Origin: a virus
DNA: 22,007 nucleotides
IMG/VR virus record: IMGVR_UViG_3300042887_002090
Span: 1-22,007 of that record
Direction: 5' to 3' (one strand)
The notes under the pieces are model-generated. The model searched no databases. It was not told the origin of the DNA and was given only the letters and a program-made list of their open reading frames with translations. Position numbers and translations under genes: made by a program. Below, one piece after another: positions 6,101 through 14,724 of this stretch (position 1 is its first letter; every line of letters begins with the position of its first letter).

Positions 6101-7464
6101 CCAAGCACTCTAGCAGCTTCGCCTCTAATTACAGCATAACCTTTTGCTGCTACCTCTTGAATAAAATCATCAGTCAATACTGTAAGCGCTTGTTCCGCTA
6201 CAGCTTTTTGTCCTGCTGTTGATGCTGCGTCATCTAGTATTTGTTGTGCGGCAATTCTTGCACTGGCCATATTATTAGCAAGAGCTTCTCGAGCTTGTCT
6301 ACCATACACTCTTCTTGGAGCTACTGCAGCTGCCTTTTTAAAAGCTTGTTCTGCGGCTGCTTCTGCTGCCTCAGCTGCTGCCTGTGCTGTTGCTTTTTGT
6401 GCGGCTGTAGCCAATGGGTCTACAGCTAACCTTGCTGCGGTTTGTGCTGCTTCTGCTGCAGCTACTTCTGCTGCTTGTCTTGCTGCTGCTGCAGCTGATG
6501 CTTTAGTTGCACCTTTTGCTCCTGCTTTAATTGGTGCGACAAATGCGCTACCACCCAATGTTGCATATGTTACTGGGTCAAGTAAAACATCATAAGAAAA
6601 ATCTATAATACCATCAATGATTGCGTTGCCAGTTTCCGGAACATAAGGATTGTCTGACGCACTGTAGCTAAAGTCTTTTGTTGCTTTTTTAATATCACCA
6701 AATGATGGAGCAGTTGTTCTAGCTTTACTTTCTACTACTTTACTTTGAAGAACTTGTGCTTCTTCTGGCGTTTTAGCGGCATCGATTCCAGGAATTGGTG
6801 TGTTAATAACATCAGACCAGTTTCTAATATAATTGTCACCAACTTTAGCAATTGGTAAACCCGTTTGTGGATGAACTGGAATGTAATCTGTAGCAGTATA
6901 CTTTAATGCTTTTTCTCGTAATACTTTTTGTTTAAAGAAGTCAATTGCTTCTTCGTTTGCAGAAATAACAAAACGTCCACCAGTTGACAACGCACCAAGT
7001 GCTGGAGCAACAACTGTTTTAACAGGCTTGAAAGAACCAGGTAAATCAACATCAGTAAATGGAATTTTACCAAGAACGTCAAAGTTAAATACTTTTCCTA
7101 ATACTTTAACTGCAGCATTTGGTTCTTCGCCAGTAACAATTTCTTGTACTTGTGATGTTGGAACACCAGCTTTAACTGCCTTACTTGTTTGTTCTTGTAA
7201 AGCTTTTTGTGCTTCAAAAACATCTGGAGTTCTAGATATGGGAGTAGGAATTGTTATTCCAGAAACAGATGTTCCTCTGCCAGTTTGTAAACCACGAAGT
7301 CCACTTTGTTTACTAGTTGTTGCAGGAACCGTTGTTGGAGTTGGCACAGTAGTTGCCGTAGGAGCAGGCGTAGTTACTGTGCCAAGATTACGAAGTCCAC
7401 TTTGTTTTGGTGGCTGTGTAGTTGGCGTAACTGGTGGAGTAGTATTACCAGGTCTTGGTGCCAT
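3148..7464 (-). CDS. Very large internal virion / ejection protein
   Basis: At 1438 residues this is the longest gene in the window. The N-terminus (about 1-80) is Pro/Thr-rich and disordered, with SGLRNL and SGLRGL repeats each preceded by KQ. Residues about 310-420 are an Ala-rich, coiled-coil-like block. Further on there is LTPGFHLRNALTNTFMM and neighbouring text of a type found in large virion proteins of uncultured phages. The C-terminus is highly charged (EYQKREEEKKNK). Size and position between the tail genes and the lysis cassette fit a protein packed in the capsid and ejected with the DNA. No lysozyme or protease motif is obvious. ATG overlaps the upstream stop as TAATG. None of its many Arg codons is CGG. 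Confidence 0.65.
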   Translation of the reverse strand: MAPRPGNTTPPVTPTTQPPKQSGLRNLGTVTTPAPTATTVPTPTTVPATTSKQSGLRGLQTGRGTSVSGITIPTPISRTPDVFEAQKALQEQTSKAVKAGVPTSQVQEIVTGEEPNAAVKVLGKVFNFDVLGKIPFTDVDLPGSFKPVKTVVAPALGALSTGGRFVISANEEAIDFFKQKVLREKALKYTATDYIPVHPQTGLPIAKVGDNYIRNWSDVINTPIPGIDAAKTPEEAQVLQSKVVESKARTTAPSFGDIKKATKDFSYSASDNPYVPETGNAIIDGIIDFSYDVLLDPVTYATLGGSAFVAPIKAGAKGATKASAAAAARQAAEVAAAEAAQTAARLAVDPLATAAQKATAQAAAEAAEAAAEQAFKKAAAVAPRRVYGRQAREALANNMASARIAAQQILDDAASTAGQKAVAEQALTVLTDDFIQEVAAKGYAVIRGEAARVLGVRSGARIGIPFGPKVTIPFTNKLTDFFGTALSGSRFAVFKTDAGQKILNGITPTGEGGLFGSTDILTMRNALRSKNVPANVAADYVQLLAADTAYRGALDLQRKLAGTSIRSLTSGKNAKVLQDISQHLSTPESSWTAAGLRALSAQERAVYDQVRNVLDKFYREANAAAGILGAGPLAKLPDYFPRVQSTQAIEWASKNAGAAAKAAGDLGVDRTFFLGNFTPRALDRGKVWFGNVLDGTETTAQLNDLARPTLGFDFFEMDPAKALAAYGQNHAKYVAYATALDKLTTASPAKAGGLAQDISMLTPEIKTGTKPDAMQLGTLQSTLTRLMNPDRLQLWNQADVLAIRSDIAALQSKLAGASPIDREAFQEAILELDEKILATDRLVQSGAVDPTMGSLLRAEIEDMANGLALAINNTTRDFLVTSPSRWESVQRVVLDGFNVLNTKTIPDVAVRNEVLEIFNNVKRLDDPGFVRAADALLRDYNTFFKSYVTLTPGFHLRNALTNTFMMIAAGGNPINLIRARKIYSAWNEFAKTYKPKVRIAATQKLGEGPFIPARAIAKEDLGQIFDDFIKFGLNKKIIKPGEEAAVREGLAFSGATGFGQFGEIADAAGIGRPGVFGTVPTGTLPIVTKVPGLKNTIFARPIPGAKTLSQIAGSPIYGSRQFGQWLEGVNRFMLTFDGLQQGFDAATAAARTQKYLIDYNDLSTADRLLKQIIPFWTWASRNTPLQIENMWLNPKAYATYNKFRQNLRDEENESPFLRQYRAEAGAFKVDQDALRLLGQLGGGALGGLAALTTGQPQAFTEGVRRGGQLAEVPLYLQPDLGFPGAGQPGLVEEAFTDPEKLLSRITPIPRVVGEIYKNKQFFSGAPVTDKRSADANFNRFTYALRQVGAPISLLARYANFTSLRRFEFMQKIAGTKSVSNEQDARNQEINAGLSLFGLPFFQQLPEDEKKEIWRRFFLLLDETDKAEYQKREEEKKNK

Positions 7465-8327
7465 TATTTAATAGTCTTTCCTTTAACAAATTCTCTTCTC
7501 TTAGCTTCATCAAAAAAAGGTTTTGCACCTGATTCTATAAACTTATTAAATAGTCTATCTTCATAACCTGCAACCTGAGATGGCGCTGTTCTTGCTGTTT
7601 CTCTTTGAGTCGAAAATGTTTTTGCAGCTTCTGGTCCTGCAGCTCCAATGTATCCTGCTGCTGGTGTTGTTGCAACTGCTCTATTCATTGCATCTTGTGC
7701 TTTAAATTCTTTAGGCATTTGAGCAATATACTTTTCTACAGATGGATGAGTTCTAAAGTCAATAACACCTGCTGCTAAATCTGTTGTTTTACCATATGTT
7801 AATTTAGGGTCTGGAAGATTAGCTTTATAATATTTATCTTTTGATAAAAAATTCTTAGCGGCTGTTGTTGATTTTAAATAATCATTATAAACAGTAGTTG
7901 CTTGGCTTACAGCATCGTCTTCAGTTAATCCACCAAGTAAATCTGGTGACAAAGTTCTGATTGCTGAAATAGTTTCTGCAAGGTCAACACCATTCTCATA
8001 GTCTTTTGCAATTTGAGAAATGATTTGATTAGTGCTGTTTTTTGCAGCGTAGAACTTTGGAGCTGCTGATTTTATTATTTGGTCGTATCTTTCTGGACCA
8101 TAGATTCCTTTAAAATAATCTATAGTTTGCACATCATCTAGGTCTTGTGGTCTAAATGTATTTGGATATAACGACGCAGTAATTGCACCTAACTCTGCAT
8201 CAAAAGCATCTTCTAACTTTTCTGGCTTTAAACCTGGACGCGCTGCAGCAAACTGTTTAGTAAACGCAGCTGCTTTTTGTGGAGATGCACCTGCTGCAAT
8301 TAATCTTTGAGTTAATCTATCTGCCAT
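7464..8327 (-). CDS. Hypothetical internal virion protein
   Basis: A 287-residue protein starting MADRLTQRLIAAG. ATG 8327 lies 1 nt past the upstream stop (8329) and is preferred to longer readings that run back into the neighbouring gene. It is Ala/Lys-rich and mostly helical by appearance, with no membrane segment. It precedes the 1438-residue protein with a TAATG overlap and follows two other Ala/Gln-rich proteins, so it is most likely part of the same inner-core or ejection set. Family not recognised. Confidence 0.65.
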   Translation of the reverse strand: MADRLTQRLIAAGASPQKAAAFTKQFAAARPGLKPEKLEDAFDAELGAITASLYPNTFRPQDLDDVQTIDYFKGIYGPERYDQIIKSAAPKFYAAKNSTNQIISQIAKDYENGVDLAETISAIRTLSPDLLGGLTEDDAVSQATTVYNDYLKSTTAAKNFLSKDKYYKANLPDPKLTYGKTTDLAAGVIDFRTHPSVEKYIAQMPKEFKAQDAMNRAVATTPAAGYIGAAGPEAAKTFSTQRETARTAPSQVAGYEDRLFNKFIESGAKPFFDEAKRREFVKGKTIK

Positions 8328-8328
8328 A

Positions 8329-9483
8329 TTATTTCTTCTTTTTCTTTGCTGCCGCTGCAAGTGATGGGAATTCTTTAGCAACTTGTGCTGGTGTAGCAGT
8401 TGGATTAGCTTCAATAAAAGCATTAGCACGATTGACTAAAGTTTTATTTGTAGCATTTGCTACCTGTTTAGCTAATGTTTGAACTGCTGCAGATTGTGCA
8501 GGCTGTTCAGGTTGTGTAGGTTGTGCAGTTGGTGGAACATATCCAGGTATTATTGTTTCTAGTATATCTTGTATCGCTGGATTAGTACTTGTTGGACTAA
8601 GATTTCCAGTGCCAATCAATGCAGCTAATGCATCTTTTATTGCTTGGTCACGAGATGTTGTTGCTTGTGTTGCAGCTATTCTATTAGCCGATACTCTTGA
8701 AGCAAGGTCTGCTAATGCGGCCAGTCTTGATTGTTCAAGCTGTGATGTACCCTGACCATACAATGCTTGGAGATTAGCTAGCTGTGATGTTAGTCCCATT
8801 TGAGCTTCTGCTTGACGTGACTGCTGTGCTGCTTGTTCTCTTGCAGTAAGTACGTCTAATAGTTGATTATAGTTTGATGCGCCACCCTGTGCTGCAAGGT
8901 TAGCAAGGTCAACTTGTGCTTGAACTGGCGCGCCAGAAACACCCTGACCAGCCAAGTACTGCATAATATCACTGGTCATTGGAGCAGGTTGTTGACGTTG
9001 TGCTCGAGCAAATGCCGTTGGCTGATTTTGTGCCAGATAGTTTTGCAAGGTTGTAAAACCAGTTGTAGTTAATCCTCTTGCTTGTGCTTCACGGTCTTGC
9101 AGTGTTTTTAATAATGCAGCTGCTTGGTCTGAAATATACTTTTCACCAGCTGATTGTTGTAAATCAATTTCTTGACTCAAAGCTGATGGTATTCCTGCTC
9201 CAAGTTGACCAGTTAAATATGCAGCTTGAAGACCAGCTCCAGTTTGTTGTCTTGATAATGCATTTGCAGCAGCTGCTAATTCATTTTGATATTTTATTCT
9301 ATCAAGTTCAGCGCGTTGAAGTGCAGCTTGACCAGAAAGACTAGAGCTAGAACCACCACCAGCATCAGTTAAAGTAACACCACCTGTAGGGTCAAAATTA
9401 AACTCTTCTTCAGTCACCATTCTTGCTGGAGTTGCTTTTGTACCTGGAAGAACTCTTCCTAATCTTGTACTTGTTACAGCCAT
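8329..9483 (-). CDS. Ala/Gln-rich coiled-coil virion protein
   Basis: A 384-residue protein exceptionally rich in Ala and Gln. The middle (about 50-280) looks like long alpha-helical coiled coil with many A-A and Q-A steps, followed by a Pro/Gln/Thr linker (PPTAQPTQPEQPAQ) and a short C-terminal helix ending in a poly-Lys run. This composition is typical of ejected inner-core proteins of short-tailed phages. ATG 9483 has AGGATG just upstream. Function is inferred from composition and position. Confidence 0.6.
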   Translation of the reverse strand: MAVTSTRLGRVLPGTKATPARMVTEEEFNFDPTGGVTLTDAGGGSSSSLSGQAALQRAELDRIKYQNELAAAANALSRQQTGAGLQAAYLTGQLGAGIPSALSQEIDLQQSAGEKYISDQAAALLKTLQDREAQARGLTTTGFTTLQNYLAQNQPTAFARAQRQQPAPMTSDIMQYLAGQGVSGAPVQAQVDLANLAAQGGASNYNQLLDVLTAREQAAQQSRQAEAQMGLTSQLANLQALYGQGTSQLEQSRLAALADLASRVSANRIAATQATTSRDQAIKDALAALIGTGNLSPTSTNPAIQDILETIIPGYVPPTAQPTQPEQPAQSAAVQTLAKQVANATNKTLVNRANAFIEANPTATPAQVAKEFPSLAAAAKKKKK

Positions 9484-9489
9484 ATCATC

Positions 9490-9936
9490 CTACCTTAAAT
9501 TTAATAACGCTTGTGCGTCTTCTGAGATTTGTCTTGCTTTACTTCTTTCTAAATCAGCAAGTCCTGATTCAAAACTTTGCTGAGCTTGTGTAGCACCAAG
9601 GTCATAACCTCTTGTAGTTCCAGCCAGGTCTTCTCTAGCATAGCCTAGCTGACGGGCTCTTTGTTTAGCATAGTTTTGTAAAGCTTGATTATAGACACCT
9701 GAGCGCACGTTCATACCCTGTAGTCCTCTACGGGCATAAGAAGATGTTAATTTTGGAACCTGACCCAAACCACCACCTGCAGTTCTACCAAAGGCCGCCT
9801 CTTCCAATTGTAATATTGGTCTTTGTGCGCGGGTCTCAGCTAAATAACGCTGATATGCATTTAAAGCAGCCTGTTGTGCATACTGGTCAAAGAGGCTTCT
9901 TCTAGCCGCCTCATAAATTGTTGGGTCAAATGCCAT
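9490..9936 (-). CDS. Small Ala/Gln/Arg-rich structural protein
   Basis: A 148-residue protein, helical by composition (Ala, Gln, Arg, Leu), with a Gly/Arg-rich middle (GRTAGGGLGQVPK, YARRGLQG). It begins MAFDPTIYEAARRSLFDQYA. A clear AGGAG site precedes ATG 9936. It heads the run of four inner-core-like genes and is separated from the upstream small zinc-ribbon gene by 48 nt. Several Arg residues are present and none uses CGG. Role inferred. Confidence 0.6.
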   Translation of the reverse strand: MAFDPTIYEAARRSLFDQYAQQAALNAYQRYLAETRAQRPILQLEEAAFGRTAGGGLGQVPKLTSSYARRGLQGMNVRSGVYNQALQNYAKQRARQLGYAREDLAGTTRGYDLGATQAQQSFESGLADLERSKARQISEDAQALLNLR

Positions 9937-9984
9937 AAATTAAATCTCCTATAATACTACCAGAATTTTACCTAGAATTAAACA

Positions 9985-10212
9985 TTACCACTTAAGTAAA
10001 GGGCAACTTGCTTCTTTTAGCTTTACCTTCATTTTCATAAAGCAACCGCACTGCTTACATTGACTCGTTGCTTTAATTAATTCTGGGCATTGGGAGCAAA
10101 TGCTTAATCTATGTTCTGCTTCTTCTTCAGTTGCCTTTGGGGCATTGGGGTTTAATATATCCCAAGGTCTAGTTGTTCCTAGCTTCTTTTTATAATCTGC
10201 CCAAGCTGACAT
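9985..10212 (-). CDS. Small zinc-ribbon phage protein
   Basis: A 75-residue protein with a compact Cys array: CSQCP, then CKQCGC, then CPLLKW at the very end. The CGC-x-M-x-x-K ... CP-x-x-x-W ending is a recurrent small zinc-binding protein in phage structural blocks, of unknown biochemical role. ATG 10212 overlaps the upstream stop as TAATG, so it is coupled to the preceding gene. Confidence 0.7.
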   Translation of the reverse strand: MSAWADYKKKLGTTRPWDILNPNAPKATEEEAEHRLSICSQCPELIKATSQCKQCGCFMKMKVKLKEASCPLLKW

Positions 10213-10421
10213 TACTCAGCCTTTGGTTCAGAAAACTTTTCTCCATCCCAGTTAAAACCTAAGCCTGGCTTTTGGTCAAATGGAACTTCGATAAATATTG
10301 GATTTGATTTGTATATTGCTATATTCATTTCGTGCTGTTTTGGAAAAGCCATGTAAGTGGCTACTTCCCCTTCTACTACTACCGCAAAATGAATTAAATC
10401 TTCGTCTTTATAAGTTTGCAT
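10212..10421 (-). CDS. Small hypothetical tail-region protein
   Basis: A 69-residue protein. The C-terminal pattern PGLGFNWDGEKFSEP resembles the 'G-x-x-WDG-x-x-F' ending common in small proteins encoded beside tail-fibre genes. It has no membrane segment. ATG 10421 has a GAAGGAG site. A TATAAT lies in the short gap upstream (minus strand, 10448-10453) without a convincing -35, so a local promoter is possible but unproven. Confidence 0.6.
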   Translation of the reverse strand: MQTYKDEDLIHFAVVVEGEVATYMAFPKQHEMNIAIYKSNPIFIEVPFDQKPGLGFNWDGEKFSEPKAE

Positions 10422-10449
10422 GTATATTACTCCTTCGTAATAATATTTA

Positions 10450-10878
10450 TTATACTATATTTTCAATATATTTGTTTAACCAATTTACAACAGCCTGTGA
10501 TAGCGGCATATCGTCAATATCGTTTAATCCTTCACTAATATTATACTCATGCCCATGTTCAAGAACAAACTGTTCTCTTGAATGATTTATAACCATGGTT
10601 GCAATACCTTGGCGTTGATGTTCTGGATGGACTATTAACATAAATGGTTTTACAACTCCATTTTTAACATAAGAAATATATATACAAAGAAGTTGTCCAT
10701 CTTCTCCTCTATACAAATCAACCTTTACATCTTGGTCTAAATTATGTTTAAATAAGTGTGGAGCTTTGATAGGCATTATTATCTGACTAAAGCCAGGATT
10801 TCCAACTTTAATAAATCTTGTTTCTAAGGAATTCCAATCTAAAGTAGCAGACTCATTAACTTTTAAATTTATATACAT
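10450..10878 (-). CDS. GNAT-family N-acetyltransferase
   Basis: A 142-residue protein with the acetyl-CoA-binding motif A of GNAT enzymes: PFMLIVHPEHQRQGIATMVI, where the Q-R-x-G-I-A loop binds the pyrophosphate. A preceding strand (LCIYISYVKNGVV) and a shortened C-terminal half complete a small GNAT fold. The substrate cannot be read from the sequence; phage structural blocks often carry one, possibly to modify virion or host proteins. ATG 10878 lies inside the 3' end of the Cys-rich gene (10-nt overlap), preceded by AAGGATGG. Confidence 0.7.
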   Translation of the reverse strand: MYINLKVNESATLDWNSLETRFIKVGNPGFSQIIMPIKAPHLFKHNLDQDVKVDLYRGEDGQLLCIYISYVKNGVVKPFMLIVHPEHQRQGIATMVINHSREQFVLEHGHEYNISEGLNDIDDMPLSQAVVNWLNKYIENIV

Positions 10879-11561
10879 GCGTATCCATCCTTAATGTAGC
10901 TGCATGAACCACAGCATGGTCCAATTCCAGGACAGTCGGCACAAGCTGGACAACCAGTATCACTGCAAGTATTTCCACAACCATCGAAAGCTATGTAACC
11001 ACCACAACCGTTTGACACAAAGCCACCATCACCGCAACTACCACAGTTTACTGGGCCAGTATAGCCACATGAGCCAATGATGTATGCTCCGTTGTATCCA
11101 CCAGTGCCTGGGCATGTTTGTGAACAACCGCAATCATAATATTCATAAGTCACTTGACCATCACAAGTATTTGGGAAAACACGAGTACAGTTGTTTGGCC
11201 AAGGTTGAGGTGCACATGAACAAGGTGGAGGTGGTGGTGGACCAGGTGGTGGAGGTAATGGAGCAGATGGTGTTACAGAGTTTGATGCAGCAGATGAAGC
11301 AGATTCTACACCATAATCAGTTACAGCTTTTATGGTAAAAGTATATGTTACTCCATTTGTAAGCGAAAGAGAAATAGGGCTTGTTGTACCAGTTCCATTT
11401 AATCCACCTGGACTAGAAGTTACTTCGTATCTCACAGTCCCTTTGCCAATATAAGCTGATGGCGTAAATGTAACACTGCCACCAGCGTTTGCAGCCGTAG
11501 CAATACCAATAGTTGGTACGTCTGGTATACCAGCGCTAGCTAAAACAGCAATACCACGCAT
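10869..11561 (-). CDS. FN3 domain plus Cys-rich knob; candidate receptor-binding protein
   Basis: A 230-residue protein starting MRGIAVLA at ATG 11561, which overlaps the upstream stop as TAATG; a longer reading to 11630 would overlap that gene by 70 nt and is rejected. Residues about 15-100 read as a fibronectin type III beta-sandwich (VRYEVTSSPGG..., TYTFTIKAVTDYG). A poly-Pro hinge follows, then about 115 residues with 20 Cys and abundant Gly, Tyr and Asn (for example CSDTGCPACADCPGIGPCC). Such an arrangement suggests a disulfide-bonded or metal-bound distal tip. Position after the tail-fibre-like gene suggests host recognition (inference). Confidence 0.65.
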   Translation of the reverse strand: MRGIAVLASAGIPDVPTIGIATAANAGGSVTFTPSAYIGKGTVRYEVTSSPGGLNGTGTTSPISLSLTNGVTYTFTIKAVTDYGVESASSAASNSVTPSAPLPPPPGPPPPPPCSCAPQPWPNNCTRVFPNTCDGQVTYEYYDCGCSQTCPGTGGYNGAYIIGSCGYTGPVNCGSCGDGGFVSNGCGGYIAFDGCGNTCSDTGCPACADCPGIGPCCGSCSYIKDGYACI

Positions 11562-12160
11562 TAGCTGGACAAGTCTCCCATAAGAATCCAAGTATTTGCT
11601 GCTCGTTTTAGAAGTGTAGCAGCTGACCATTGTGCACGTAGGTTAAGTCCAGGAGTTGCATTGACTGTTACGCCTGCTACTCCAGCTACAGATGCTGCGC
11701 CAGTATTAGCACGAATAATTGTTATCTTAGTTCCAATTGGAAATGCCACTGAAGATTCAAGTGGAACAGATATTATTATTGCTGAAGTTGAGTTTGTTTC
11801 AATAATAATACCATCATCAGCTAACACGAGAGTGTAGTTAGCAACTCTTGAGTTGGTTGCCGGATGGTCAATAACAGCGTTAGTGCAGTTTAATGATGCT
11901 CCTGTAGCTGCTCCAATATTAGGTGTAGTCAACGCAATTGATGCAGCAATCTTAGCTGTTGTTACAGCTCCAGTTGCAATCTTAGCTGCTGTTATGGATG
12001 TATTTGCAATGTCTTCTGTGTTGATTGCGCCAGCATCAAAGTTTGCTCCAGCTGATAGATTTTCTGCAAATGCCTTTACAGCGGTAAAGTTTGCATTCAT
12101 TTGTGCAGCATCTATAACGGTGCCACTACTAAATGTATTTGGAATATTTAATGTTGCCAT
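11561..12160 (-). CDS. Tail fibre / collar-like protein
   Basis: A 199-residue protein. The N-terminus NTFSSGTVIDAAQMNANFTAV is the short module found at the start of many phage tail-fibre and collar proteins. The middle is an Ala/Ile/Thr repeat (ITAAKIATGAVTTAKIA) of the type that forms fibrous beta or coiled shafts. The end is a beta-rich globular head (IIISVPLESSVAFPIG, WSAATLLKRAANTWIL). ATG 12160 has an AAGGAGCC site and overlaps the previous stop as TAATG. Likely a trimeric appendage subunit. Confidence 0.72.
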   Translation of the reverse strand: MATLNIPNTFSSGTVIDAAQMNANFTAVKAFAENLSAGANFDAGAINTEDIANTSITAAKIATGAVTTAKIAASIALTTPNIGAATGASLNCTNAVIDHPATNSRVANYTLVLADDGIIIETNSTSAIIISVPLESSVAFPIGTKITIIRANTGAASVAGVAGVTVNATPGLNLRAQWSAATLLKRAANTWILMGDLSS

Positions 12161-13905
12161 TACTTTTGGCTCCTTACTTTTCTTCTCTTAAATTTGTATG
12201 CGATTGAATTTAATCCCCATTGTCTACCTTCAGTTCCAGTTGTAAGGGCAGTTGGACCCACAAACTCTAACTGCGTAGCTTTAGCTCTTTTTAGTCTGCC
12301 ACCTCTTTGGATACCTTCTCTTAGGTTACTTTCACCAAATTCAGCAGTGCCCCAAAGTCCAGTTCCCCAGATTCCACCAGTAATAACTGGCATTAAATCT
12401 ATTGTATGACTTGTCGTTACGTCTTCATTATTAAAATCATGATAAACATTAACAACTATTTGCGTGTTTTCATCTACTGGACGAACAACATACAAGCTTC
12501 TTACAAAAGTTTTATCCTGCACATAACGGTCATCATAAAACCATGAAGTTGTATAGTTTGTAGTATAGTCTCCTAATTCATCGCCTTCTAGAATATCATC
12601 AGTTTGATTTTGTGCAACGTTATCTACATATTCAAACTCATCTACATACATAATATATTTAAAGTTTTCATTTGGATGAATCATTAAATGCCAAATTTCA
12701 CCATCACTATCTGTCCAGTCAACACCAGATAATAATCCATAAGGAAGTATTGGATTTGGGGTTGCACTGTTTGCATAAGAAGCTGATTGATACATTGTGA
12801 ATGCGCCACTTTGACCAATTGACGGGTCAAATATAAAATTCATATTAGGATAATCAACTGCAGCTCCGGTATTCCTAATATCAAATGGAGATGACATCCA
12901 TAATCTATCATTAACAAAAGATAAAGTTAAATCAAATAGTTTATTAGCATTAAGTCTATTGGTATCGATAACTGGCTTTAAGCGGCTAAACAAATCTTGA
13001 ATACCATTACGATTGTAGAATAACAATCCTGCTGGATAGTCAAAGAAGTATGCTCCACCGGCACCTTCAACTACATGTTGTGGGTATTGAATTCCAACAG
13101 TTGTAGAAAGTTCTACTAATTGAAATGAATCAACATCATAACCCATCAATAAATAAACAGCTTTAGGTTTAAATATTAACAACTGTCCATCAACTATTGC
13201 AAGTCCACGAATACCTTCACCACCAGCAACAATGTCAATATAGTCATCCTGGTACCAATTCTCTGGTGAGTTTTCATGTGACCAACGAATTCTATTAGGA
13301 TGGTCAACTAAACTTGGTGTAGCATCATCATTTAATTCTTTTGTATTAGCTACAAATAATTTATTGGCATGGGCTCTTACGAGTTCTGCGCGGGGCATAT
13401 AACCACCAACTGGGTTTTGATATGGTTGCCATGTTGGACCAGAAGCTAGTAAGGCTGTTGCGTATGTATCACCTTGATTCCACTTATACATTTGACTGGA
13501 ATCTTTACCAACTGCAAAGTAAAGAGTGTCAAGCCATTGTGTAACACCAGCACCATTAGTTGATTCTACTGCAATATCATTGCCGGAAGAAAATTGTATT
13601 GTTGAAAAGTTAGAACCAGATGACTGATAAATTTTACCAGCAGTAGAGTTTTCTTTGCCAGTATTTAATATTATTCTTGGTGAAGCTGCGTCTTTATAGT
13701 TAAACAATCCTTTTGGATTCCAGTTACCACTAACTTGTGTAGTGTGTTTCTTTCTATAGCCAGCGCGGCTAAACACACCACCGCGTGGGTCTACATCAAG
13801 ATTAAGAATAAATGGTGATTCATTATTTGCTAGCTGAAATTGGTCAGCACGAAAGTTTAAGCCACCAGTAAAATCTCTAACTTGGTCAAAAAGAATTTGA
13901 GCCAT
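12160..13905 (-). CDS. Tail hub / stabilisation protein (P22 gp10-like)
   Basis: A 581-residue, beta-rich protein with Asn/Gly/Tyr-rich blades. Features are an N-terminal VRDFTGGLNFRADQFQL, DVDPRGGVFSRAGYRK, and middle segments such as LFVANTKEL, IRWSHENSPENW and GLAIVDGQLLIFKPKAVYLL. These match the pattern of phage stabilisation or tail-tube B proteins that close the portal in short-tailed phages. It follows the small adaptor gene and precedes the fibre gene, as in P22-like and related podoviruses. AGGAGT precedes ATG 13905. Confidence 0.72.
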   Translation of the reverse strand: MAQILFDQVRDFTGGLNFRADQFQLANNESPFILNLDVDPRGGVFSRAGYRKKHTTQVSGNWNPKGLFNYKDAASPRIILNTGKENSTAGKIYQSSGSNFSTIQFSSGNDIAVESTNGAGVTQWLDTLYFAVGKDSSQMYKWNQGDTYATALLASGPTWQPYQNPVGGYMPRAELVRAHANKLFVANTKELNDDATPSLVDHPNRIRWSHENSPENWYQDDYIDIVAGGEGIRGLAIVDGQLLIFKPKAVYLLMGYDVDSFQLVELSTTVGIQYPQHVVEGAGGAYFFDYPAGLLFYNRNGIQDLFSRLKPVIDTNRLNANKLFDLTLSFVNDRLWMSSPFDIRNTGAAVDYPNMNFIFDPSIGQSGAFTMYQSASYANSATPNPILPYGLLSGVDWTDSDGEIWHLMIHPNENFKYIMYVDEFEYVDNVAQNQTDDILEGDELGDYTTNYTTSWFYDDRYVQDKTFVRSLYVVRPVDENTQIVVNVYHDFNNEDVTTSHTIDLMPVITGGIWGTGLWGTAEFGESNLREGIQRGGRLKRAKATQLEFVGPTALTTGTEGRQWGLNSIAYKFKRRKVRSQK

Positions 13906-14715
13906 TTACAATGCTACTCCTAATGGATATGGTGCACCTGGCAATACGCGGAGGTTTGGTGCATCTGACCACCACCAATCGTATGGCGTAAGTTGCAAGC
14001 CACCAGACATAATAAGCTGCCTGTTGCTTGATGGTGCAGTTAGGTTTCCTTGAATAATTGCAATTGCTTTTTCAAAGCTACGCATGTACTCGTTTGCCAT
14101 TTCTGGGTCTTCCTGGAATTGGAAGATACGAGCCATAACATAATTAATTAATGGCAACTGCAACTGTGGAGATATGTCTATTGGGTCACCCTCATCTTGC
14201 ATCCATTCTAAAGATGGATTACGAAAACCTCTGAGAGTAAAAGAATAATTATTATCTGGCTTTGGCCAAAGGTTTACTTGGTCTGCCCATATTGAAAAGT
14301 ATGCAGGAATTCCTGGCTGGTCTTGTGCGCCAACCCAAAGTGACTCTGCTCTAGCTTGGTCAATATAAACTAATGCATTACCTTGATAATTTGCATCAGT
14401 ATTAACTACAGCTATTATTTGTGATATATCAGTAATTGTTTTTGATGGATTACCAATTGCTGTTGGCTGGCTTTGTAAAAACGTTGCATATGACCTAATG
14501 TTTTCTTGTACTGCAAATCCATAAGTTGTTTGGTAGTACGGCCAACGAGTACTTAATGCTACAACTTTTTGAAAACCTTCTTTAATAAAACCATTGACAA
14601 GGTCAGTTGAAATATCATCATTTTCATCAAAGCCAATATCTAAGTCAGAAAGTTCGCCAACAAACGTACGCATTTGTGCTAGCGTAAGATTGGCATTAGA
14701 AAAGTTTATAGCCAT
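13906..14715 (-). CDS. Head-to-tail adaptor / tail accessory protein
   Basis: A 269-residue protein, largely helical in the N-terminal half, with 'MRTFVGELSDLD', 'FIKEGFQKVVALSTRWPYY', 'NLWPKPDNNYSFTLRGFR' and 'PLINYVMARIFQFQED'. This arrangement of an N-terminal helical bundle, a central beta strand pair and late helices is typical of P22 gp4-like or connector adaptor proteins that bind below the portal. The order portal-scaffold-coat-adaptor-stabiliser supports this. ATG 14715 has AGGAG. The stop abuts the next gene. Confidence 0.7.
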   Translation of the reverse strand: MAINFSNANLTLAQMRTFVGELSDLDIGFDENDDISTDLVNGFIKEGFQKVVALSTRWPYYQTTYGFAVQENIRSYATFLQSQPTAIGNPSKTITDISQIIAVVNTDANYQGNALVYIDQARAESLWVGAQDQPGIPAYFSIWADQVNLWPKPDNNYSFTLRGFRNPSLEWMQDEGDPIDISPQLQLPLINYVMARIFQFQEDPEMANEYMRSFEKAIAIIQGNLTAPSSNRQLIMSGGLQLTPYDWWWSDAPNLRVLPGAPYPLGVAL

Positions 14716-14724
14716 TTATAGCTC

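Noticed and set aside
10869-11630. Longer start of the Cys-rich protein
   Set aside because: It would overlap the fibre gene by 70 nt, while ATG 11561 forms a TAATG junction and lacks the unrelated prefix.
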